A stretch of 9,336 nt of DNA, taken from positions 1-9,336 of the forward strand of contig MHDW01000238.1 of NCBI GenBank assembly GCA_001803645.1, read 5' to 3'. The notes below the pieces were generated by a model, which was not told the origin of the DNA, searched no databases, and saw only the letters and a program-made list of their open reading frames with translations. Positions within the stretch are counted from its first letter, which is position 1. Every line of letters starts with the position of its first letter. The DNA comes from Nitrospirae bacterium GWC2_42_7. GTDB lineage: Bacteria; Nitrospirota; Thermodesulfovibrionia; Thermodesulfovibrionales; UBA6898. A program made the translations under genes and the position numbers. Shown piece after piece: positions 1 through 5,625 of the stretch.

Positions 1-1275
1 TCATCTGACGGGAAACAGCTCTACATCGAAAAATCAATGGGACTTGTTTCTGATATTTTCAGTGAAAAGAGGCTGAAAAAACTTCCAGGGCACTCGGCCA
101 TAGGGCATAACCGTTATTCTACAGCAGGAAGCAGCGTACTTAAAAACGTGCAGCCCATAGTTGCCAATTTCGCGTTAGGCACCCTGGCTATCTCGCACAA
201 CGGCAATCTCGTTAACGCCACGGAACTAAGACAGTCTCTTGAAGAAGAAGGCGCCATATTTCAGTCAACATCAGACAGTGAGGTCATAGTCCATCTTATA
301 GCACATTCAAAAGAAACTAATTTTTATGACAGGGTAATAGAAGCAGGAAGAAAAATATGCGGGGCCTTCAGCCTTTTGATCCTCAGGGAAAAAGAACTGA
401 TAGCTCTAAGAGATCCTTACGGAGTCAGGCCGCTATGTCTCGGGGAGGTCGACGGAGCTTATGTTGTCGCATCAGAGACATGCGCTCTTGACCTGATAAG
501 CGCAAAATACATCAGGGACATAGAGCCGGGCGAAATGCTTATTATAAATGAGCACGGACTTACTTCTAAACGGGCTATTTTAAGTCCGAGAAAAGCTTTC
601 TGCATCTTTGAATTTATTTATTTCTCGAGGCCTGACAGTTATATATATGGATATCAGAATGTAAACGAGATAAGAAAAGAGTTCGGCAGACAGCTTGCGC
701 GTGAGTCAGACATACAAGCTGACCTTGTTATCCCGGTTCCTGATTCAGGAGTTCCGGCAGCGCTTGGGTTCTCTGAAGAAAGCGGCATTTCCTTTGATTT
801 TGGACTTATACGTAACCACTATATAGGCAGGACATTTATAGAACCAAAGCAGAATATCAGGCATTTCGGGGTAAAAATTAAACTGAATCCTGTCAAAAAA
901 TTGATAGAAGGCAAGAGAGTTATTGTGGTTGATGACTCAATAGTCAGGGGCACTACGAGCAAGAAGATCGTCAAGATGCTGAGAGAAAACGGCATGGCAA
1001 AAGAAGTACATCTGAAGATCAGCTCTCCTCCAACAATTATGCCCTGTTTCTATGGGATAGACACTCCTACAAGACAGGAACTGATAGCTGCCACCCATTC
1101 TGTCGAAGAGATCAAAAAATATGTTACAGCTGACTCTTTGTCATATCTAAACATAGAAGGGATGCTCAACTTAGTCCCTGACCCTCAGAATTATTGTACA
1201 GCATGTTTTGATAACAATTATCCGATAAGTTTCCCGGGCGAACATCAAGAACAACTCGAATTTTTATTTAAGTAG
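1..1275 (+). CDS. purF: Amidophosphoribosyltransferase, 5'-truncated by window edge
   Basis: Glutamine PRPP amidotransferase catalyses the first step of de novo purine synthesis in the cytoplasm: PRPP + glutamine -> 5-phosphoribosylamine. The reading frame is open from base 1 and gives 12 residues before the ATG at 37. That ATG is internal (the MGLVSDIF segment is usually internal to PurF), so the true start lies upstream. About 50 residues, including the N-terminal catalytic cysteine, are missing. The glutaminase (Ntn-hydrolase) part covers roughly 1-590, with the SHNGNLVNA motif near 190-220. The phosphoribosyltransferase part follows, with the PRPP-binding motif [14 protein letters not shown] at 919-960. 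Cysteine codons at 601-603, 1045-1047, 1195-1197 and 1204-1206 (the last two as CTAC) match the four [4Fe-4S] ligands of the Bacillus-type enzyme. This suggests an oxygen-labile, iron-sulfur PurF rather than the E. coli type. Identity is very secure. Confidence 0.97.
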   Translation, partial: SSDGKQLYIEKSMGLVSDIFSEKRLKKLPGHSAIGHNRYSTAGSSVLKNVQPIVANFALGTLAISHNGNLVNATELRQSLEEEGAIFQSTSDSEVIVHLIAHSKETNFYDRVIEAGRKICGAFSLLILREKELIALRDPYGVRPLCLGEVDGAYVVASETCALDLISAKYIRDIEPGEMLIINEHGLTSKRAILSPRKAFCIFEFIYFSRPDSYIYGYQNVNEIRKEFGRQLARESDIQADLVIPVPDSGVPAALGFSEESGISFDFGLIRNHYIGRTFIEPKQNIRHFGVKIKLNPVKKLIEGKRVIVVDDSIVRGTTSKKIVKMLRENGMAKEVHLKISSPPTIMPCFYGIDTPTRQELIAATHSVEEIKKYVTADSLSYLNIEGMLNLVPDPQNYCTACFDNNYPISFPGEHQEQLEFLFK

Positions 1276-1304
1276 GGTCTGTTTTAAGAAGTTCATAAGT
1301 AAAA

Positions 1305-1327
1305 CCCCCTCACCCCTACCCTCTCCC
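1305..1327 (-). other. G-quadruplex-type motif (minus strand)
   Basis: Four C-runs on the plus strand (1305-1309, 1313-1316, 1319-1321, 1325-1327) are separated by loops of 3, 2 and 3 nt. The minus strand therefore meets the G3+N1-7 quadruplex pattern, and the plus strand could form an i-motif. The runs overlap the left arms of the palindromic repeat, so quadruplex and hairpin forms would compete. The pattern is direct from sequence; folding is inference. Confidence 0.5.
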
Positions 1328-1364
1328 TCCAGGGGAGAGGGTTATAATATTTCCCCTCCCTTGA

Positions 1365-1386
1365 GGGGAGGGGATGAAGGGGAGGG
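1365..1386 (+). other. G-quadruplex-type motif (plus strand, mRNA sense)
   Basis: Four G-runs at 1365-1368, 1370-1373, 1379-1382 and 1384-1386 are separated by loops of 1, 5 and 1 nt, a tight canonical quadruplex pattern. It lies in the coding strand about 64 nt before the aminopeptidase start, so any transcript reading through from purF would carry it as RNA. It overlaps the right arms of the palindromic repeat. Confidence 0.5.
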
Positions 1387-1393
1387 TGATGTA

Positions 1394-1415
1394 TGTGGCT
1401 TTATTAATAACCACA
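1394..1415. repeat. Small inverted repeat with AT palindrome
   Basis: TGTGG (1394-1398) pairs with CCACA (1411-1415). Between them lies the 10-bp perfect palindrome TTATTAATAA (1401-1410), offset by a CT bulge. It sits immediately 3' of the G-rich repeat and 34 nt before the aminopeptidase start. It could be a hairpin in the leader or a protein-binding site. There is no direct evidence of function. Confidence 0.4.
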
Positions 1416-1449
1416 TTTACTGTAAACTGAAGAATATTTTTGGGGAAAC

Positions 1450-2574
1450 ATGATAACAGAAGTAATAAGAAATATTTTCAGGACAAATCTCGGCATAAAG
1501 AAAAATGAAAAAGTCCTTATTTTCATAGACAGGATTTCCAACAAAGAAAAGATCGACAAAACAGAGACAGAACGAAGGACAAGGCTGAAATGCATAGCTT
1601 TTCTCGCATCTGAGGTCGGCAAGGGTTTTGCCAAGGAAATCATATTCCATGAATTCCAGGCAACAGGAAGCCATGGAGCAGAGCCACCTGCAGATCTCTG
1701 GGAAATAGCTTTTGGGAACAGAGCTGTTTCTGAGATGAGAAAATATGGAATATTAACTCCGATCCTCAGGAAAAAAACATCAGAAGCTGATATTAAGAAG
1801 GCAGAAGAAATCCTAAAGAGATTCAAAACAAATGCGGTTAGTGCTGTGATAGCTCTTTCAAATTACTCGACCAGCCATACCAGATTCAGAGACCTGCTTA
1901 CAAGAATAAGCAGCGCCAGATATGCAAGCATGCCTCTGTTTGAAGTTTCTATGCTCGAAGGCCCAATGAATGTTGACTGGAAACAGCTGGCGAAAACTAC
2001 AAAACATCTGGCCGGCAGGATCAACAAAGCAGAGAAAATAGAGATAACGACTGCGAATGCTTCAAAGATATCCTTTTCGATCAAAGGAAGAAAAGCAGAT
2101 GCTGACACCGGCATATTAACAAAGCCGGGTTCATTCGGAAATCTTCCCGCTGGCGAGGCTTACATTGCGCCTCTTGAGGGAACAGCAAGCGGAAGGCTTG
2201 TCCTTGATTGGGCTCCGACAAGGGAGCTTAGATCCCCTGTGACCTTGATAGTGAAAGAAGGGAATGTAAAAGAAATACTTGGTGGCGAGGAATTTGCAGG
2301 CCAACTAAGGAAAAAACTTGCAGAGAGAAAGGAAAACAGCAACATTGCCGAATTAGGTATCGGAACGAACAGCATGGCAAAAAGGCCTGATAATATTCTG
2401 GAGTCAGAGAAGATAATGGGCACCATACATATTGCACTTGGCGACAATAGTTCCTTCGGCGGAAAAGTAAAAACTCCTTTTCATCAGGACTTTGTCTTCT
2501 TCAAACCAACAGTTATACTTATCGGAAAAGATAAAAGCAGGACATATTTAATGAAAAACGGGAAATTCGTATGA
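1450..2574 (+). CDS. Aminopeptidase, M29 (thermophilic metallo-aminopeptidase) family-like, short form
   Basis: The 374-residue protein has no signal peptide, so a cytoplasmic peptidase removing N-terminal residues is the family expectation. The C-terminal half carries M29-like motifs: LPAGEAYIAPLEGTASG (231-247, metal-ligand candidate Glu236), AELGIGTN (Glu301), a GTIHIALGDNSSFGG block (His327) and TPFHQDF (His345, Asp347). These match in order the Glu/Glu/His/His/Asp ligands of Thermus AmpT-type enzymes as I remember them. The protein is shorter than the roughly 410-residue characterised members. The position seven residues after His327 is Ser334, where those enzymes have a tyrosine. It therefore belongs to the 'GDN..FGG' side of the COG2309 group, whose activity is less certain. 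The start is supported by GGGGA at 1442-1446, with close spacing. The last 4 nt overlap cutA, indicating co-transcription. Family placement is firm; substrate is unknown. Confidence 0.82.
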   Translation: MITEVIRNIFRTNLGIKKNEKVLIFIDRISNKEKIDKTETERRTRLKCIAFLASEVGKGFAKEIIFHEFQATGSHGAEPPADLWEIAFGNRAVSEMRKYGILTPILRKKTSEADIKKAEEILKRFKTNAVSAVIALSNYSTSHTRFRDLLTRISSARYASMPLFEVSMLEGPMNVDWKQLAKTTKHLAGRINKAEKIEITTANASKISFSIKGRKADADTGILTKPGSFGNLPAGEAYIAPLEGTASGRLVLDWAPTRELRSPVTLIVKEGNVKEILGGEEFAGQLRKKLAERKENSNIAELGIGTNSMAKRPDNILESEKIMGTIHIALGDNSSFGGKVKTPFHQDFVFFKPTVILIGKDKSRTYLMKNGKFV

Positions 2575-2888
2575 CCGAATACATAGTGGTATTCATAACA
2601 GCTCCGAAAGAAGAGGATGCAGCAAAGATCGCAAAAGAGCTTGTTGAATCAAGGCTTGCTGCCTGCGTGAACGTAGTAAAAAATGTTCGTTCTATTTACA
2701 GATGGCAGGGCAAGATAGAAGATGATAGTGAAGTCTTGATGATCGTCAAAACAAAGAAAAGTCTTTTTGATAAGCTCATGAAAAAGGTCAAAGAACTTCA
2801 CAGCTATTCAGTACCTGAGATAATAGCACTGCCTATTATTGAAGGTTCACCGGATTATCTGAAATGGCTTTCAGAAGAGACTGAATAA
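2571..2888 (+). CDS. cutA: CutA1 divalent-cation tolerance protein
   Basis: This is a small trimeric protein with a ferredoxin-like fold, 105 residues, the normal family size. Family hallmarks are LVESRLAACVNVV (25-37, with conserved Cys32), IYRWQGKIEDDSEVLMIVKT (42-61) and HSYSVPEIIALPI (77-89). CutA1 is linked genetically to copper and divalent-metal tolerance in E. coli, but its biochemical role is unresolved and no enzymatic activity should be assumed. The ATG overlaps the stop of the upstream aminopeptidase gene in an ATGA junction, so it is probably made by translational coupling. I see no obvious intrinsic terminator after it; the convergent gene's stop lies only 11 bp away. Confidence 0.95.
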   Translation: MTEYIVVFITAPKEEDAAKIAKELVESRLAACVNVVKNVRSIYRWQGKIEDDSEVLMIVKTKKSLFDKLMKKVKELHSYSVPEIIALPIIEGSPDYLKWLSEETE

Positions 2889-2891
2889 GGT

Positions 2892-2913
2892 TTTCGGATT
2901 TAATTTCGGATTT
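2892..2913. repeat. 10-bp direct repeat at convergent gene ends
   Basis: TTTCGGATTT occurs at 2892-2901 and again at 2904-2913, a 12-bp period. It spans the 11-bp gap between cutA and the minus-strand TPR gene and covers the last codons of the latter. It does not form a hairpin. It may be chance or replication slippage. Confidence 0.4.
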
Positions 2914-4033
2914 TTAAGGTAAGTTCAAGAGCGCGTTTGTAGTCAGCTGACGCCTCTTTCATCATCTTGCTGTTCTCATAGACCTCACCCCTGATCCTGA
3001 ATAAGGATTTATCAAAAGGATTTATGGACAGCGCCTTGTCAAAATACTCGAACGCCTCTTTTGACTGATTGTTTTTGGACAAAGCATAGCCAAGATAATA
3101 AAAAGCAGGGGTATAAGTCTCTTGCTTTACCGCCTTATTGAGCAATTCTATTGCTTCTTTCAGTTCGCCTTTTCTGGAAAGAAAATAGCCGAGTTCGCTT
3201 TGCACAGCTGTGTTCTCAGCGTCCTTGGCAACTGCTTTACGCAGGGTTTCTTCTGCTTCACTGTTCTTACCATCAGACAAATAAAGTTTTGCAAGATCAA
3301 TATAAGGGGGCATATAAGTCGGGTCTTTTTCTATGGCCTTCTGGAAGAACGCATATGCCATGGGATTCATCTTCTTTGCTGCATACTGTCTCCCGAGCGA
3401 TGCATTTGCAACTGCCGCAGGTTCAGGGGTATATTTCTGTTCAACCTTTTTAAAGGGGGTCTCGCCTGCGAGCGTGAGAAGATAATCAAAGAGATCTTCT
3501 GTTTGTACAAGAGGAAGCCCTGGCATTGCATAGGTTACCTTTCCTCCTGATACGATAACAGTGGATGGTACTGCAATAATGCCATATGAATGGAAAGTTC
3601 CGAGATTCTTATCCAGCAATACAGGAAACGATATTTTTATCTCTTCAACAAATTTCTTAATGTTTGAGAGGTCTTCAGGAGATATGGTCTGATTTTCGAC
3701 GTTTATGCCCAGAACCTGAATTCCCCTGCCTTTGTATTTCCCGTAGTACTCATCGAATCTCTGGAGAGCTCTCTTGGAATTTGCGCTCCAGGTAGACCAG
3801 AAGACCAGCACAACAGCTTTTGTATTCGAAAATTGCGAGAGCTTTACATCACTGCCGTCAAGTGCTTTGAGAGAGAATTCAGGGGCAGGATCGTTTACCT
3901 GAAGAATGGCCTCGGCATTTGAGGCACCGGCCAGGCCAAGTAGCAATACGGTATTTAAAAAAACTGCTCTTAAAAGCAAATTTATTGATCTCAAGCAACT
4001 GCTCTTAACTTTACTAAAGTTACTTTTCGCCAT
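2900..4033 (-). CDS. Exported TlpA/ResA-like thioredoxin-fold protein with TPRs; active-site cysteines lost
   Basis: The 377-residue protein has a basic N-region and hydrophobic core (about 17-36), then ASNA-EA near 37-42, consistent with a Sec signal peptide or anchor and periplasmic location. Residues about 45-190 form a TlpA/AhpC-type thioredoxin fold (start DPAPEFSLKALDG; VVLVFWSTW; cis-proline in GIIAVPSTVIV at Pro156). The usual WCxxC is WSANS: Ser83 (codon at 3785-3787) and Ser86 (3776-3778). The mature protein has no cysteine, so it cannot be a thiol-disulfide oxidoreductase. Residues about 207-377 make about five TPR units, for example AYAFFQKAIEKDP and AFEYFDKALSINP, indicating a protein-binding scaffold. 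The ATG follows GAGG (plus-strand 4041-4044) at 7 nt. It stands alone on its strand, 248 bp downstream of the kinase/regulator operon. Partner unknown. Confidence 0.88.
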   Translation of the reverse strand: MAKSNFSKVKSSCLRSINLLLRAVFLNTVLLLGLAGASNAEAILQVNDPAPEFSLKALDGSDVKLSQFSNTKAVVLVFWSTWSANSKRALQRFDEYYGKYKGRGIQVLGINVENQTISPEDLSNIKKFVEEIKISFPVLLDKNLGTFHSYGIIAVPSTVIVSGGKVTYAMPGLPLVQTEDLFDYLLTLAGETPFKKVEQKYTPEPAAVANASLGRQYAAKKMNPMAYAFFQKAIEKDPTYMPPYIDLAKLYLSDGKNSEAEETLRKAVAKDAENTAVQSELGYFLSRKGELKEAIELLNKAVKQETYTPAFYYLGYALSKNNQSKEAFEYFDKALSINPFDKSLFRIRGEVYENSKMMKEASADYKRALELTLKIRN

Positions 4034-4281
4034 TTTAACGCCTCGTTTTATTTTTATCTTACCACACAGACAAGAACTAGGGCTAATTTTTGGGGAATTC
4101 GTTAATCAAAATATGCCTTTTGCAGAGATATAAATGGCAAGAAAGTCTTTTAAAACAATGTCTTTTTAAGGGCAAGATACCATGCTTAATATTTATAGCA
4201 TAATGCTTATAAACTTCGAATATTTCAAGAATTTTTTAGCCGTATTTGAGAAATACGCAACCGGTTTATGAATAATATGAG
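4034..4281. other. AT-rich intergenic spacer with short repeats, no gene
   Basis: This spacer lies between the TPR gene and the response-regulator gene, both on the minus strand, so it should hold the end of one transcript and the promoter of the next. I find no convincing -35/-10 pair. It contains GGCAAGA at 4136-4142 and 4171-4177, GTCTTTT at 4145-4151 and 4160-4166, ATGCTTA at 4182-4188 and 4203-4209 (21-bp period), and an ATGCT/AGCAT inverted pair (4182-4186, 4197-4201). AACCGGTT at 4259-4266 is a perfect 8-bp palindrome. No intrinsic terminator with a T-run is visible. Confidence 0.55.
4241..4257. repeat. Perfect 7-bp inverted repeat after the response-regulator gene
   Basis: CGTATTT (4241-4247) pairs with AAATACG (4251-4257) around a GAG loop, 24 bp downstream of the regulator stop codon on the minus strand. 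In that direction it is followed by GCTAAAAAA rather than a T-run, so it does not fit a classical terminator. It could be a 3'-end stabilising hairpin or a binding site. Confidence 0.45.
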
Positions 4282-5625
4282 CTAAGATACTTTTATATCG
4301 TAGAGCTTTATCTTGCGGTGGAGGTTACTTCTTTCTATCTCGAGCATTTCTGCGGTCTTTGAAATATTCCAGGCATTCTCTTGCAGTTTCTTAATAATGA
4401 ATTCCTTTTCAAAAAGATCCCTCGCGTCTTTAAGGGTTTTGAATGAAAAATAGTCGGTTGTTGTTAGATCCGGCTTGATGATCTCGGTGTCTGTTATTGT
4501 TTTTGAAGGAGTCATAATAACAAGCCTTTCCAGTACATTCTTAAGTTCTCTTATATTGCCGGGCCAGGTATGTTTCTGGAGCATTTTTATCGCTTCAGGT
4601 GTGATCTTCTTCGGCTGCTGCCCATACTCAAGTGCCAAAGCCTCAAAAAAATATTGTACGAGCATGGGTATATCTTCGATCTTTTCCCTGAGCGGAGGGA
4701 CATTAAGGGGAATAACATTAAGCCTGAAAAAAAGATCTTCTCTGAAATTATTGTTCCTGACCTCTTCAACAAGGTTCTTATTTGTTGCCGAGATCACCCT
4801 TACATCTACATTAATATTGCTTGTACCGCCGACCCTCTGAAATTCCTGAGTTTCAATGACCCTGAGAACTTTTGCCTGGGTCTGCAGGGACATATCGCCT
4901 ACTTCATCAAGGAAAAGAGTTCCTGTATCTGCGAGTTCGAACTTCCCTTTCTTTTTCTCAAACGCTCCTGTAAAAGAGCCTTTTTCATGCTCGAAGAGTT
5001 CGCTCTCTATCAGCTCCTGAGGAATTGCTGCACAGTTGACCTCTACAAAAGGCTTATCAGCTCTCGCGCTGTTGTCGTGCAGCAGGTGTGCAACAAGCTC
5101 TTTGCCTGACCCGCTTTCACCAAGTATCAACACCCTGCTGTTGCTTGCACCAGCCATCTTTATCTGTTCTCTTAACAGGCTCATCTTTGGAGAATCTCCC
5201 ACAAGCCTCCATTTTTTGCGGAGGTCCTCGCGAAGATTCTTGTTCTCTATTGCAAGGCGTTTTGTCTCTAGCGCTCTGTCTACTGAAAGAAGGACTTTTT
5301 CCATTGACAAGGGTTTCTCAAGAAAATCATAAGCGCCGGTCTTAGTTGCTTTAACAGCCAGCTCAAAATTGGCATGTCCTGAAATAACGATCACCGGAAT
5401 ATCGGCGTTAATCTCCCTGATCTTTTCCATTGTGCTTATTCCGTCCATCCCTGTAAGCCATACATCCAGCAGGATAATGTCAGGGGCTGAATCTTTTATG
5501 ATCCTCAGGGCTTCTTCGCCGGAGCTTGCAGTTACAGTCTCATACCCCTCATCTACAAATATTCCGGAAAGGGTATCTCTTATGCCTTCTTCGTCATCAA
5601 CTATCATTACCACAGTTTTTGACAT
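4282..5625 (-). CDS. NtrX/NtrC-family sigma-54-dependent response regulator
   Basis: The 447-residue transcription activator has three intact domains. The receiver spans 1-~120, with acidic pocket Asp10/Asp11, phospho-acceptor Asp54 (ILLDVWLTGMDG), ISGHA (81-85) and Lys104. The AAA+ domain spans ~141-370, with Walker A LGESGSGKE (168-176), the sigma-54 contact loop as GSFTGA (216-221) and Walker B LFLDE (237-241). The C-terminal Fis-type helix-turn-helix is ~400-447 (NISKTAEMLEIERSNLHRKI). GSFTGA in place of GAFTGA is, as I recall, common in NtrX-like proteins and should be functional. The ATG directly abuts the stop of the kinase gene (TAA-ATG), so the two are cognate partners made together. 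The expected role is to bind upstream sites and drive RNA polymerase-sigma54 open-complex formation by ATP hydrolysis. The regulon cannot be read from this window; NtrX itself (nitrogen/redox) is only a family analogy. Confidence 0.95.
   Translation of the reverse strand: MSKTVVMIVDDEEGIRDTLSGIFVDEGYETVTASSGEEALRIIKDSAPDIILLDVWLTGMDGISTMEKIREINADIPVIVISGHANFELAVKATKTGAYDFLEKPLSMEKVLLSVDRALETKRLAIENKNLREDLRKKWRLVGDSPKMSLLREQIKMAGASNSRVLILGESGSGKELVAHLLHDNSARADKPFVEVNCAAIPQELIESELFEHEKGSFTGAFEKKKGKFELADTGTLFLDEVGDMSLQTQAKVLRVIETQEFQRVGGTSNINVDVRVISATNKNLVEEVRNNNFREDLFFRLNVIPLNVPPLREKIEDIPMLVQYFFEALALEYGQQPKKITPEAIKMLQKHTWPGNIRELKNVLERLVIMTPSKTITDTEIIKPDLTTTDYFSFKTLKDARDLFEKEFIIKKLQENAWNISKTAEMLEIERSNLHRKIKLYDIKVS

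Larger units (their letters stand above)
1305..1390. repeat. Palindromic C-rich/G-rich dispersed-type repeat with three stems
   Basis: This 86-bp element is C-rich in its left part and mostly G-rich in its right part. It contains two perfect 9-bp hairpins: CCCTCTCCC (1319-1327) with GGGAGAGGG (1333-1341), loop TCCAG; and TCCCCTCCC (1352-1360) with GGGAGGGGA (1366-1374), loop TTGAG. An outer 6-bp stem, TCACCC (1310-1315) with GGGTGA (1384-1389), encloses both, giving a cruciform or three-way shape. From memory, CCCTCACCC...CCCTCTCCC palindromes occur as dispersed intergenic repeats in many bacteria, so this is probably a copy of a REP- or MITE-like family. Copy number cannot be seen here. No T-run follows either hairpin, so neither is a classical intrinsic terminator, although the structure could still slow or block readthrough from purF. 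Confidence 0.8.

Noticed and set aside
1404..1826. Minus-strand open frame of 140 codons overlapping the repeat and aminopeptidase gene
   Set aside because: It is antisense to a conserved coding frame with no recognisable domain; composition is that of a shadow frame.
4045..4073. TTGTCT-17 bp-TAAAAC as promoter for the Trx-TPR gene
   Set aside because: The -10 would abut the GAGG ribosome site and place the transcription start after it, so translation would lose its Shine-Dalgarno sequence.
4241..4257. Intrinsic terminator for the regulator operon or the opposite strand
   Set aside because: The 7-bp stem is followed on the minus strand by an A-rich tract and on the plus strand by CAACCGG. 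Neither direction gives the required T-run.
4034..4281. Sigma-54 (-24/-12) promoter near the NtrX-like gene
   Set aside because: GG and GC pairs exist (for example around 4171-4186) but not at the required 10-bp separation on either strand. None was convincing in the other intergenic gaps either.
4570..5109. Long antisense open frame of 179 codons inside the regulator gene
   Set aside because: It lies entirely opposite a well-conserved AAA+ domain, has no family resemblance and no ribosome site, and is a coding shadow.
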